A stretch of 64,000 nt of DNA from Streptomyces sp. 1331.2 (lineage in GTDB: Bacteria > Actinomycetota > Actinomycetes > Streptomycetales > Streptomycetaceae). Location: NCBI RefSeq assembly GCF_900199205.1, contig NZ_OBMJ01000001.1:1426001-1490000 (forward strand), given 5' to 3'. Shown piece by piece: positions 21,042 to 29,406 of the stretch (position 1 is its first letter; every line of letters begins with the position of its first letter). The position numbers were made by a program, and so were the translations under genes. Under the pieces are notes generated by a model that made no database searches, was not told the origin of the DNA, and saw only the letters and a list, made by a program, of their open reading frames with translations.

Positions 21042-22505
21042 CTACGGCTTGTACGGCAGCTGCGGCACGTCGAAGCAGTTCGCCGCCATCGAGGGCACCT
21101 GCGTGACCCAGCCACCCTGCCCGCCCTGGGCACCCGGGGCCGAGTCCTGCCAGCGGGCGGCGTTCAGGCAGGCGCGGGTCGGGCCGGCGGGCGGCGGCTG
21201 CGGGACGAAGGAGGCGGGCAGGATCAGCCCGTGCGCGTCGTAGGGCTCGGCACGGTTCATGAAGGCCTCGACGCAGGACCGGGTCGGCGCGGCGCCGCAG
21301 GAGTCCAGCGCGTCCGCCAGCCACTGCGCCCCCGCCCAGCCCTCCAGCTCCCAGGCGGACAACTGCCCGGCCCGGTCCGGGTAGTAGCGGGCCATCGCGG
21401 TCCGGAAGTCGCGCACCGCCGGGTACTGCTGGTCCTCGTAGTTCAGGCTCGACGAGGTCGCCCAGAGCGCGTTGCGGCAGTTCGGCGAGGAGGCGTAGTC
21501 GGTGCGCACCGACTCCGACCAGTTCTGCACGTTGGTGACCTTCGCCGCCACCGTCACCCCGGCCTCGTCCAGCGCCCGGCACAGCGCCGCGTTGCCCCGG
21601 GTGTCCATGGCGTCGAACAGCAGCTGCGAGCCGTCGGCGTGCACGGCCGCGGCCACGGCCTGGAAGTTCGGCAGCGCGAAGTCCACCGTCTGGAGCAGCA
21701 CCCGGTAGCCCTCGGCCTCCAGTCCGGCCTTCAGCTGACCGGCGTAGCGGGCCGAGTCGGCCTGGTTGTACGCCACCACGGCGGCGCTGCCCGCGCCCAG
21801 GTGCTGCTTGAAGAAACGGAACACCTCGGTGCTCTGGTAGAGCGTCCCGTTCCAGCCGACCGCCCGCCCGTCGCGCGGCGCAGCGCTGCCGTAGATCCCG
21901 TACAGGTGCGGCCACCGGTCGTACGCCGTGCCGATCGGCTGGCCGCCGATGTCCGGCACCGCCTTGCCGCTCACGTACGAGGCGCCCGCGTAGTCCAGGA
22001 CGCTGCCGCTGACGAAGGCGAAGACGTGCGCCTGGTCGACCAGGCGGTGCACGCAGTCCTGGTTGCCGACACCGCTGCCGCCGTCGTCGCAGGTCACCAG
22101 GCGGACGGTGCGACCGTGCAGGCCGCCGCGGTCGTTGAGGGCCTGGAAGAACGCCTGGGCCCCGTACCGCGGGCCGCTGAACACCTCGCTGCCGACCGGG
22201 CTGGTGAGGGAGGTGACGACGCCGATCCGGATCTCGGTGGCGGTGACGCCGGTGTCGGAGGCGGGGTTGGTGGTCCCGCTGCCGGTGGCACCGGGGCCGG
22301 CACTGCCGGTCGGGGCGGCGGGCGGGGACGAGCGGGCGGAGAAGGCGGCCCCGGGCAGGCGAGTGCCGCAGCCGGAGAGCGAGAGCGCCGCGAGGACCGG
22401 CAGGGAGGTCAGCAGCAGGGCCAGGGCCGCCGCCGGGACGCGACCGGGCCGCCGGCGCGCGAACGCGTCGGCGGCCCGGTGCCGCGGTGGGGCCATCGGC
22501 CGCAC
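21042..22505 (-). CDS. Branched-chain amino-acid-type ABC transporter substrate-binding lipoprotein
   Basis: The 487-residue protein has a signal ending in the lipobox LSLSGC (Cys46 from GTG 22505), a low-complexity linker, and a Periplasmic-binding type 1 fold beginning near residue 90: IRIGVVTSLTSPVGSEVF, FFQALNDRGGLHGR, SGSVLDYAG. ATG 22496 is an equally possible start. It is the likely ligand-capturing partner of the LivHM/LivG/LivF system, although encoded on the opposite strand 1.3 kb away. The stop of the preceding lipoprotein gene lies three bases before the start, so the two genes form one unit. Ligand not predictable. Confidence 0.9.
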   Translation of the reverse strand: MRPMAPPRHRAADAFARRRPGRVPAAALALLLTSLPVLAALSLSGCGTRLPGAAFSARSSPPAAPTGSAGPGATGSGTTNPASDTGVTATEIRIGVVTSLTSPVGSEVFSGPRYGAQAFFQALNDRGGLHGRTVRLVTCDDGGSGVGNQDCVHRLVDQAHVFAFVSGSVLDYAGASYVSGKAVPDIGGQPIGTAYDRWPHLYGIYGSAAPRDGRAVGWNGTLYQSTEVFRFFKQHLGAGSAAVVAYNQADSARYAGQLKAGLEAEGYRVLLQTVDFALPNFQAVAAAVHADGSQLLFDAMDTRGNAALCRALDEAGVTVAAKVTNVQNWSESVRTDYASSPNCRNALWATSSSLNYEDQQYPAVRDFRTAMARYYPDRAGQLSAWELEGWAGAQWLADALDSCGAAPTRSCVEAFMNRAEPYDAHGLILPASFVPQPPPAGPTRACLNAARWQDSAPGAQGGQGGWVTQVPSMAANCFDVPQLPYKP

Positions 22506-22508
22506 CGG

Positions 22509-23075
22509 TCAGCTGCAGCCGGGGATCGGGGTGCCGCTGGCGCCGCCGGCCTGGGTCAGCAGGCCGCACAGGGTCGAACGGGACACCTTCCAGGTGCCGT
22601 TCTCCAGGACGGCCTGGCCGGACGCGCTCGGCTCGACCACGGTGCCCTGGAGGGAGAGCGAGTAGGTGACGGCCGCGTCGGAGGCGTCGGTGAACGCGAC
22701 GTCACTCACCTTCGCCTGCACCTGGCCGACCCGCGGGTCCTGCGAGAAGCCCTGCAGCACCGGGAGCAGCATGTCGCCGCCCTGGAGCAGCTTCGCCTTG
22801 TCCGGGATGGGGGTGTTGGGGTCGAAGAACTTCTCCCAGTTGGTGGTGATCTCCGCCTTCGCGGCGGCCGGGTCGGCGGGGGCGGTGCCGGTCGGGGTGG
22901 CGCCGGCGCTCGGGGTGGCGCTGGCGCTCGCGCTCGCCGGGGAGGAGGCCGAGGAGCCGGACTTGCTGCTGCTGCACGCGGCCACCGTGCCCGCCAGCGT
23001 CAGGACGAGCAGCGCACTCGCCGTCCGCAGGGCCCGGCCGCCGCCCGTGCGGGTGCCGCTTCGCGTCACGTGCAT
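22509..23075 (-). CDS. Small lipoprotein of unknown function
   Basis: The 188-residue protein begins at ATG 23075 after GAGAGGGAAC. It has a signal peptide with lipobox GTVAAC (Cys34), a Ser/Ala/Thr linker to about residue 65, and a domain with NWEKFFDPNTPIPDKAKLLQGG, VSDVAFTDASDAAVTYSL and NGTWKVSRSTLCGLL, a pattern common in actinobacterial low-molecular-weight antigen MTB12-like lipoproteins. It is followed immediately by the substrate-binding protein gene and may assist it. Function not assigned. Confidence 0.8.
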   Translation of the reverse strand: MHVTRSGTRTGGGRALRTASALLVLTLAGTVAACSSSKSGSSASSPASASASATPSAGATPTGTAPADPAAAKAEITTNWEKFFDPNTPIPDKAKLLQGGDMLLPVLQGFSQDPRVGQVQAKVSDVAFTDASDAAVTYSLSLQGTVVEPSASGQAVLENGTWKVSRSTLCGLLTQAGGASGTPIPGCS

Positions 23076-23180
23076 GGTGTTCCCTCTCGACTGCGCCGCC
23101 CGGGCCGGTCGCTCGGTGTCCCGGATGCTGTTCCAGGCTGATCCTGGAAACGTCACAAGTGACACCATGAAGGCGGATCC

Positions 23181-23852
23181 ATGGACGAATCGCAATCCGG
23201 CGGAGAAATCACCCGTAACGCCCCGAAGGGTTCCTCCTTCCGGGGCGGCGCGTTCCGGGGCCGGTTCGCCCGGGGCGGCCCGTTTCGGGGTGCGCGGGAG
23301 TGGGCGGGCTGGCTCCTCCTGGCGGCCGGGGCCGTGCTGTGCGTGCTCGGCTGGTACGGGGTCTCCGGAGAGCGCTTCGTCGAGCAGCAGATCCCGTACC
23401 TGGCGTCGTCCACCATCCCGGGCGCGGCGCTGATCGTGTCCGGAACCGTCCTGTTCGCCCTGCGACCGCCCTCTCCGCCGGAGCACGAGGACCTGACCGA
23501 CCGCCGGGTGGAGCGCCTGTACGACCTGCTGGTCGAACCGGATACGGACCCGGGCCCTGGGCCGGACACCGGCGCCGGCCTCGGGCCTGATCCTCCCGAT
23601 TCACCCGGCCCGCCCGGTCTGGGCGCCAGACTGTGGCTGGCCGTCCCCGGGGGCCTCCGCTACCACCGACCGGACTGCCCGCTGGTCATCGGCAAGGCTC
23701 GGGCCGAACCGGTCAACTCGGACGCCGTCCGCACCCGGGGCCTGACGCCCTGCCCGCTCTGCTCCCCACCCGCCGCCGACGCCGCCGACGCCGCCGACGC
23801 CGGTCCCGACCCCGCCACCCGTCCGGGCGAACCCGCCCCGCCGAGCGGCTGA
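23181..23852 (+). CDS. Membrane protein with C-terminal cysteine zinc-site-like motif
   Basis: The 223-residue protein has an Arg/Gly-rich N-terminus with four FRG-like repeats, two membrane segments (residues about 43-62 and 78-95) and a cytoplasmic tail. The tail motif YHRPDCPLV then GLTPCPLC (residues about 158-195) resembles Ada-type or ribbon-like metal sites. ATG 23181 follows AAGGCGG. A palindrome GTCACAAGTGAC at 23151-23162 lies between this gene and the divergent lipoprotein and could be an operator. It lies seven bases upstream of the livHM-like gene, so it is co-transcribed with the transporter. An Ala-Ala-Asp repeat lies near the end. Function unknown. Confidence 0.8.
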   Translation: MDESQSGGEITRNAPKGSSFRGGAFRGRFARGGPFRGAREWAGWLLLAAGAVLCVLGWYGVSGERFVEQQIPYLASSTIPGAALIVSGTVLFALRPPSPPEHEDLTDRRVERLYDLLVEPDTDPGPGPDTGAGLGPDPPDSPGPPGLGARLWLAVPGGLRYHRPDCPLVIGKARAEPVNSDAVRTRGLTPCPLCSPPAADAADAADAGPDPATRPGEPAPPSG

Positions 23853-23858
23853 GCAGCC

Positions 23859-25907
23859 ATGAACTCCCTCCTCCTCACCGCAGCCTCCCTCGGCTCCTCG
23901 GGCTCCCCCGGCGCCCCCGGCTCGCTCGGCCTCACCGTCGACCTCGCCCTCGCCGGACTCACCGTCGGCAGCGCCGCCGCGCTCAGCGGCATCGGCCTGG
24001 TCGTCTGCCACCGCGCCACCGGGGTGCTCAACATCGCCCAAGGCGCCCAGGCCATGGCCGTCGCCTACCTGCTGCGCGACCTCGTCGTGGTGCGGCACTG
24101 GCCGGTCTGGCCCGCCGTCGCCTGCTGCCTGCTCGTCGTCGCCCCCGCCCTCGGCGCACTGCTCGACGTCCTCGTCTACCGGCCACTGCAGCGGCGCGGC
24201 GCCGGACCGGCCGAGACCACGGTCGCCGGGCTCGGCGTGTTCGTCCTGCTCATCGGCGTCGTCGTCCTGCTCTGGGGCGCGGCGCCACTGGCCGGCGCCC
24301 CCTCCCCGCTCGGCGGCGCCCCGATCCGGCTGCCCGGCGGACACAGCCTGCGCCCCGACACCGTCGCCCAGCTCGCCGCGATCCTCGTCCTCGGCGTCAC
24401 CGTCCTCGTCGTCACCCGGTGGACCCGCTTCGGCCTCCGGCTGCGGGCCGTCGTCGACGACCGCCGCCTCGCTGTCCTCGCCGGCGTCGACGCCGACCGG
24501 GTCTCCGCCATCGGCTGGGCTTTCGGCACTTTCACCGCCGGACTCGTCGGCATCGCCCTCGCCCCGTACCTGCTGCTCGACCCGTACGGACTTCCGCTCC
24601 TGGTGATGGAGACGATGGCCGTCGCGGTCGCCGCCCGGCTGCGCAGCATCCCGGTTGCCATCGCCACCGGGCTCGGCCTCGGCATCGCCCAGGCGGAGCT
24701 CACCCGGCTGCGCCCGTCCGGGCAACTGCTGCCACTGGTCGAGGCCGTGCAGTCCAACCTGTTCGTGGTCGCCCTGCTCGCCACCGCGCTCCTCGCCGGG
24801 CCGCGCATCACCGGCGAGCGGGACGAGACCGCCCCGCTGCCCGTCCGCACGGGCCGGGTCGGCAACCGTGGCGGGCACGGTACGGGAGCCGGGCACGGTA
24901 CGAGAGCCGGGCAGGGTACGGGAGCCGGGCGCGGACGCCTGGCGGGGGCCGTCTGCCTGGTACTGCTCCTGCTGCCGCTCGGCTTCCAGGGCAACGACCT
25001 GCGCAGTGCCCTGCTCGTCCCGGCGCTCGCGCTCGTGCTGCTGTCCATCGTCGTGGTCACCGGCTACGGCGGGCAGATCTCGCTCGGCCAGGCCGGGTAC
25101 GCGGGACTCGGCGCACTCGGGACCGCGCTCCTGATGTCCGGCCGCATCCCCGGCATCCCGCCACTGCCCGCCGTACCCGCGCTGCTGATCGCCGTCCTCG
25201 TCACCGCCCCGCTCGGACTGCTCACCGGTTGGCCCGCGATCCGCCGACGCGGGCTCGCCCTCGCCCTGGTCACCTTCGCGGTCGGAACGGCGATGAGCCG
25301 CTTCGTCTTCCAGCAGCCGTACGCCACCACCGGGCTCGTCCTCGACCGTCCGTCGTTCCTGGCCGGCGACCGCGCCTTCTACCTCGCCGAACTCCTCCTC
25401 CTCGGCGTCGGCCTGCTCGCCGTCCGGCGCCTGCACCGGGGCCGCCTCGGCCGGGCACTGACCGCCATGCGGGACCACGAACCCGGCGCGGTCGCGGCCG
25501 GCGTGGACGTCCCCGGCCTGAAACTCCTCGCCTTCGTCACGGGCGCGGCCCTCGCCGCACTCGGCGGCGGCCTGATGGGCCTCGCCGGACGCGCCTTCGA
25601 CCCTGCCGCCTTCGACCCGGTACGCGGCTTGCTCTGGTTCGCGGCCGTCGTCGTCGCCGGAGCCGACAACGCCCTCGCCGCCGTCCTGGCCGCCGCCCTC
25701 CTCATCGGCCTCGACGCCGGCAGCGTCGCCGGCGTCTCCGCCGTCGCCGTCGGCGTCCTCGCCGCCGCCATCGGCCGCCTCCCCGGCGGCTTCGCCGCCC
25801 TCCGCCTCCCCCAACGCCACCCACCCGCCGCCCTACCCCCTGCCCACCTCACTCCGACAGGCCGCCGCGTCCGCGAGACCATCACGTCCCGGCAGGCGCA
25901 ACCATGA
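23859..25907 (+). CDS. Fused LivH-LivM ABC permease
   Basis: The 682-residue protein joins both permease subunits of a branched-chain amino-acid type ABC importer. Residues about 20-315 are LivH-like (GLVVCHRATGVLNIAQGAQA, ending with ALLATALLAGPRI), and 365-650 are LivM-like (VVTGYGGQISLGQAGYAGLGA, SRFVFQQPYATTGLVLDRP, the EAA-like ALTAMRDHEPGAVAAGVDV). They are linked by about 45 residues including a triple Gly-His/Gln-Gly-Thr repeat (18-bp minisatellite near 24880-24935). Usually the two are separate genes of about 290 and 350 residues. The stop overlaps an ATG (ATGA) that starts the palindrome array before livG. Confidence 0.92.
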   Translation: MNSLLLTAASLGSSGSPGAPGSLGLTVDLALAGLTVGSAAALSGIGLVVCHRATGVLNIAQGAQAMAVAYLLRDLVVVRHWPVWPAVACCLLVVAPALGALLDVLVYRPLQRRGAGPAETTVAGLGVFVLLIGVVVLLWGAAPLAGAPSPLGGAPIRLPGGHSLRPDTVAQLAAILVLGVTVLVVTRWTRFGLRLRAVVDDRRLAVLAGVDADRVSAIGWAFGTFTAGLVGIALAPYLLLDPYGLPLLVMETMAVAVAARLRSIPVAIATGLGLGIAQAELTRLRPSGQLLPLVEAVQSNLFVVALLATALLAGPRITGERDETAPLPVRTGRVGNRGGHGTGAGHGTRAGQGTGAGRGRLAGAVCLVLLLLPLGFQGNDLRSALLVPALALVLLSIVVVTGYGGQISLGQAGYAGLGALGTALLMSGRIPGIPPLPAVPALLIAVLVTAPLGLLTGWPAIRRRGLALALVTFAVGTAMSRFVFQQPYATTGLVLDRPSFLAGDRAFYLAELLLLGVGLLAVRRLHRGRLGRALTAMRDHEPGAVAAGVDVPGLKLLAFVTGAALAALGGGLMGLAGRAFDPAAFDPVRGLLWFAAVVVAGADNALAAVLAAALLIGLDAGSVAGVSAVAVGVLAAAIGRLPGGFAALRLPQRHPPAALPPAHLTPTGRRVRETITSRQAQP

Positions 25908-26288
25908 GCACCGCTCATGACCCATCCGAGTGGATCCCACCGCAGCGCAGCGAGCCCAACTACACGCGGACCATCAGGAAGCGGAATCGCGATGAGCGGC
26001 ACTCATCACCCAACCGAGCGGCCCCTTCCGCGACCGGGTGCTCCCGGGGCCGGCGACCGGCCGGACGGCACCGAAGGGAGAGCCATGAGCACCGCGCATG
26101 TCATCGGGAGTGCCAGCGGCACCGATCGGCTCGTCGGGGTCCGGGGTGAGAAGTGATCTCGGCGTGGGGCGGGCGGCCATGAGGAAGGTTCATCACGCCT
26201 CCTGGCTCCTCCCGCCTGCCGTCGGACTCGCGCCGGTGTGCCGGGCGGCGGGCGAGGCGGAAGGCGGGCGGCCATGAGCGACGCTCAT
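25904..26288. repeat. Array of five ATGAG-N5-CTCAT palindromes, period 88-95 bp
   Basis: Fifteen-base palindromes lie at 25904 (ATGAGCACCGCTCAT), 25992 (ATGAGCGGCACTCAT), 26085 (ATGAGCACCGCGCAT), 26179 (ATGAGGAAGGTTCAT) and 26274 (ATGAGCGACGCTCAT). The spacing is 88, 93, 94 and 95 bp. Every copy opens with an ATG; the last is the livG start, and the first overlaps the permease stop. Copies 1 and 2 share the following bases (CAT-ACCCA-CCGAG-GG); copies 4 and 5 share the preceding GGCGGGCGGCC. The 366-bp stretch holds only short frames (81, 54 and 32 codons) with no recognisable product. It could be an operator array, start-occluding hairpins, or serial duplication of a gene start. Confidence 0.8.
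26179..26277 (+). CDS. Possible 32-codon upstream frame coupled to livG
   Basis: ATG 26179, within the fourth palindrome and 7 bases after a weak GGGCGGGCGG, opens a 32-codon frame whose TGA overlaps the livG ATG (ATGA). The peptide has no recognisable features. If translated it would couple livG expression to an upstream initiation event. Composition alone does not prove it is coding. Confidence 0.3.
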   Translation: MRKVHHASWLLPPAVGLAPVCRAAGEAEGGRP

Positions 26289-27029
26289 GGCGCTGCGCGG
26301 CTGACCGCTCGGGGGGTCGTTCGGCGGTACGGGGGGATCGAGGCGGTGGGCGGGGTGGATCTGGTGGCGTTGCCGGGGCGGATCACCGCGTTGATCGGGC
26401 CCAACGGGGCAGGCAAGAGCACGTTGTTCGACTGCCTGGCCGGCACTGCCCGGCCCGATGCGGGGCGGGTGCTGCTCGGCGGGCGGGATGTCACCCGGCT
26501 CTCCGCGCATCGGCGGGTGCGGCTCGGTTTGGCGCGGACGTTCCAGCAGATCGCCGTCTTCCCGACCCTCACGGTGGCCGACAACGTCCGGGTGGGTGCC
26601 GAGCAGCAGAACAGGCGGGCCGTCCGGCCCGGACGGGCCGACTCTCGGGCAGCGGCCGAGCGGACCACCCGGGCGCTGCGGTTGTTCGGGCTGCAGGAGG
26701 TCGCCGCCGAGCCTGCCGGGGCGCAGCCCACCGGCGTTCTGCGGTTGGTGGAGCTGGCGCGGGCGTTGGCGGGCGGGCCCCGGGTGCTGCTGCTGGACGA
26801 GCCGGCGGCAGGGCTCGACGCCGCGCAGACGGCCCGGCTGGTGTCGGTGCTGCGGGGGCTCGCCGAGCGCGGCATGGCCTTGCTGCTGGTCGAGCACGAC
26901 GCCGAGCTGGTCGCCGAACTCGCCGACTCCGTGTACGCGATGGCCGAGGGCCGGATGGTCGCGGCCGGTCCGACCGCCGACGTTCTCGCCGACCCCCGTG
27001 TCTCCCGGGCCTGGGGAGGGGTGGCCTGA
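26274..27029 (+). CDS. livG: LivG-type ABC transporter ATPase
   Basis: The 251-residue ATPase has Walker [10 protein letters not shown] near residue 42, Q-loop in [11 protein letters not shown] near 86, Walker B VLLLDEP near 167 and the switch His in [11 protein letters not shown] near 202. Its signature region reads [15 protein letters not shown] where LivG proteins normally have LPYGQQRRLEIARAL, so the conserved Gln and preceding residue are lost. ATG 26274 lies in the last palindrome of the array. The stop overlaps the livF start (TGATG). With LivF it powers the fused LivH-LivM permease. Confidence 0.92.
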   Translation: MSDAHGAARLTARGVVRRYGGIEAVGGVDLVALPGRITALIGPNGAGKSTLFDCLAGTARPDAGRVLLGGRDVTRLSAHRRVRLGLARTFQQIAVFPTLTVADNVRVGAEQQNRRAVRPGRADSRAAAERTTRALRLFGLQEVAAEPAGAQPTGVLRLVELARALAGGPRVLLLDEPAAGLDAAQTARLVSVLRGLAERGMALLLVEHDAELVAELADSVYAMAEGRMVAAGPTADVLADPRVSRAWGGVA

Positions 27030-27697
27030 TGCCCGTCGAGGCCGCGCTGCGTGCCGCCCGGGTCCGGTACGGCCCGTTGGAAGCGCTGCACGGGGTCGAC
27101 CTGGCGTTCCCCTCCGCCGCCGTCACGGTCCTGCTCGGCCGCAACGGCGCCGGGCGGACGAGCGCGCTGCACGCCCTCGCCGGGGTCGTCCCGCTGTCGG
27201 GCGGCCGGGCGACCTGGCGGGGCCGGGACATCGGCGGGCTGTCGGTGCACCAGCGGGTACGGCGCGGGCTGGCGCTGGTGCCTGCCGAGCGCGGGGTGTT
27301 CGGGTCGCTGACCGTCGCCGAGAACCTGGGCCTGGGCGGCCCGGGACGGGACGAAGTACTCGAAATTTTCCCCGAGTTGACCGCGCTGCTGAATCGCCGG
27401 GCGGGCACCCTCTCCGGCGGCCAGCAGCAACTGGTCGCCGTCGGGCGGGCCTTGGTGGCCGAGCCCACCCTCCTCCTGCTCGACGAGCCCGAACGCGGCC
27501 TGGCCCCCGCCGTCGCCGCCCGGCTGCACGCCCACCTGCTGGCCGGCGCCACCGGCGGCCGTACGGTCGTGATCTCGGCGCAGTCCCTGCCCCCCACCCT
27601 CGCCGGGGCGGCGGTGGTGCACGTGCTGCACCGGGGCGAGGTGGTCTTCTCGGGGGAGCCCGGGGAGATGACCATCCGGCCGACCGCGCCGACGTGA
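27029..27697 (+). CDS. livF: LivF-type ABC transporter ATPase with Arg in Walker A
   Basis: The 222-residue ATPase reads GRNGAGRTS near residue 40 where Walker A should have GKS/T, replacing the essential Lys by Arg. The signature LSGGQQQ near 130, Walker [12 protein letters not shown] near 150 and a Gln in the H-loop position (VVISAQS), usual for LivF, are present. In a LivG-LivF dimer the LivF Walker A pairs with the LivG signature; both are altered here while the opposite site is intact, suggesting one degenerate and one active ATP site. TGATG overlap with livG. The protein is slightly short for the family (about 235). Confidence 0.9.
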   Translation: MPVEAALRAARVRYGPLEALHGVDLAFPSAAVTVLLGRNGAGRTSALHALAGVVPLSGGRATWRGRDIGGLSVHQRVRRGLALVPAERGVFGSLTVAENLGLGGPGRDEVLEIFPELTALLNRRAGTLSGGQQQLVAVGRALVAEPTLLLLDEPERGLAPAVAARLHAHLLAGATGGRTVVISAQSLPPTLAGAAVVHVLHRGEVVFSGEPGEMTIRPTAPT

Positions 27698-27732
27698 CCC
27701 GGGAGGCGAGAAGGCTCTCGGCCCCCGCCCGA

Positions 27733-28120
27733 CTACCGTCCCATTGCTTCCAGTTGACCTTTTCCTTCCGTTTCGATCGTTACGGTGACTCCTCCCCCCG
27801 GATGAATCCGGGGGGCTTCTCCTGTCGGTGGCCAGGCCACGGCGGGAAGGACCAGCCCGGCCCTGATCGCGACGTTCAGTGCGCCCACGCGGTCGGCGTT
27901 GTCGGTGTGCCCGCACTTGACGCATTGGAAGGTTGCTCGGTTGGGGCGGTTGTCCGCGCTGATGTGCCCGCACGCTGAGCGGGGGGCAGGTGCGGGAACT
28001 GTTGCGGGCGTCCACGGGGATCACGATGCGACCGGCGCTTTCAGCCTTGTTCGCGAGGATGCCCAGGAAACACCCCCAACCCGCGTCCAGGATGCTCTTG
28101 TTCAGCCCGGCCTTGGCCGC
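27733..28120 (-). pseudogene. tnpB (IS200/IS605-type RNA-guided nuclease/transposase accessory) C-terminal remnant
   Basis: On the minus strand from about 28120, [27 protein letters not shown] and NSSRTC match the C-terminal RuvC and zinc-finger part of TnpB. After a frameshift near the Cys codons, [32 protein letters not shown] and the terminal residues follow in another frame to a stop at 27733. The N-terminal two thirds, the start and the partner tnpA are absent. The remaining 640-bp space between livF and the GNAT gene contains nothing else coding. Confidence 0.82.
27794..27815. other. Perfect hairpin near the tnpB 3' end (possible IS right end/omega-RNA part)
   Basis: CCCCCCGGAT and ATCCGGGGGG form a perfect 10-bp stem around GA, within the last codons of the tnpB remnant. 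IS200/IS605 elements carry subterminal hairpins recognised by TnpA, and the guide RNA of TnpB derives from the same end. The survival of the hairpin next to a dead gene marks the former right end. Confidence 0.55.
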
Positions 28121-28260
28121 AGCGCCGGGTGACGGGGGCGGATCATGGTGCGGCTCCCTTCCCGGGGGCCCGGACGACCCCCGTTCGCTGTGCCTCAACC
28201 CTGACCCTGGCACCCCTCCCCGCACATGTACCGAACGGCACAACCTGAGCGGCAACGCCT

Positions 28261-28292
28261 CTCTGCCCCCTGCCGATCGGCAGGGGGCAGAG
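28261..28292. terminator. Perfect 32-bp palindrome, terminator of the GNAT gene
   Basis: CTCTGCCCCCTGCCGA is followed directly by its reverse complement, giving a 16-bp stem if the centre is allowed to loop. It lies 45 bp past the stop of the minus-strand acetyltransferase gene. Confidence 0.75.
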
Positions 28293-28337
28293 GGGCAGAG
28301 CGGGAAAGGGCCGAGGGCGGAGGGCAGCCCCCGGGTG

Positions 28338-29117
28338 TCAGGCCGGGCCGCGCAGGTAGGGCGTCGTGGTGCTCACCCAGGCGAAGCCGAGGCGCTGGAG
28401 GATGGGGCGGCTCTGGTCGCTCGCGTCGACCTGCAGGTACTGGTAGCCGAGGTCGGCGGCGAGGCGCGCCCGGTGGGCGACGAGGGCCCGGTAGATACCC
28501 CGGCCGCGCCAGTCGGGTGCGGTGCCGCCGCCCCAGAGGCCGGCGAATCCGGTGCCCGGGTTCAGTTCCATCCGGGCCCCGGAGATCGGGCGGTCACCGG
28601 CCATCGCGACGACCATGCTGACCGTGTCGGTGCCGTGCCGGAGGTGGTCGAGGATCCGCTCGCGCAGGCGCGGCAGTTCCCGGCCGAAGGCCTGTTCGTG
28701 GGCTTCCATCAGCAGGTCCACACCGGCCTCGTCGGTCACCGGCTGCAGTCGGACGCCCTCGGGCAGGACCACGTCGGTGGGCAGGTCCTCGATCCGGGCG
28801 ATCATCAGCGCCTCGGCGGGCTCGGCCGTGAAGCCGGCCGCCAGCAGCCGCTCCCCGAGGTCGGCGGGGCGGTCGTGGGAGTACGCCTTCCACTCGAACT
28901 CCAGGCCCAGCGCCGCGAAGTGCCGCACCTGCGCCGCGATCGCCGCGTCGGCCCCGGCCTCGTCCAGGCCGGACCACACCACGCCGTTCCAGGAGTCCTC
29001 TCCACCCACCTGCCGCACCACCGCACCGTCCCGCTCGACGCGGACGCCGGGGTCGCCCGGCGCCGCGTTGCGCCGGATCCGGTCGTCGAACAGGGCGAGC
29101 ACGTCGTCATGATCCAT
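28338..29117 (-). CDS. GNAT-family N-acetyltransferase
   Basis: The 259-residue protein starts at ATG 29117. Its C-terminal half is a GNAT fold: [21 protein letters not shown] (beta4-5), acetyl-CoA loop [25 protein letters not shown] near residue 200 and [19 protein letters not shown] near 232. The N-terminal half is a degenerate second domain with [22 protein letters not shown], common in two-domain GNATs. Acceptor unknown. Downstream lies the palindromic terminator; upstream is decayed DNA. Confidence 0.93.
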   Translation of the reverse strand: MDHDDVLALFDDRIRRNAAPGDPGVRVERDGAVVRQVGGEDSWNGVVWSGLDEAGADAAIAAQVRHFAALGLEFEWKAYSHDRPADLGERLLAAGFTAEPAEALMIARIEDLPTDVVLPEGVRLQPVTDEAGVDLLMEAHEQAFGRELPRLRERILDHLRHGTDTVSMVVAMAGDRPISGARMELNPGTGFAGLWGGGTAPDWRGRGIYRALVAHRARLAADLGYQYLQVDASDQSRPILQRLGFAWVSTTTPYLRGPA

Positions 29118-29406
29118 CCGCTCACTCCAGCACGGCCCGGGAGCGCGCGCCACCCGTTATCCGTCCGACCGGCTCCGGCGCACCCGACGACCGGCCGCGA
29201 GACCAGCCGCGAGACCGGCCAGCAGACCGCTCCCCCGGCCGGCCGGCGCGGATCACCTCGCTCGGAGCCTCCGCGTCCATGACGGCGTCCACCAAGTCCC
29301 GGGCGGCGGCGAGTTCGTCGATCCGCCGGGTGGTCCGGGCACGCTCCACGGCCAGGCCCGCGAGCAGTTCCGGGCAGGTCGGGCCGGGCCGGCGCTGCCC
29401 CGGGGG
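29118..29406. other. Decayed stretch, possible MerR-like C-terminal remnant on minus strand
   Basis: No intact gene is visible. The minus-strand frame between about 29395 and 29260 contains CPELLAGLAVERARTTRRI followed by DELAAARDLVDAVMDAE, which resembles the coiled C-terminus of MerR-type regulators, but no DNA-binding domain or start could be found. Very low confidence in the identity. Confidence 0.25.

Noticed and set aside
25904..26156. Two overlapping small frames of 81 and 54 codons as genes
   Set aside because: Composition changes along the frames, they overlap each other and have no family features; the periodic palindromes explain the repeated ATG codons better.
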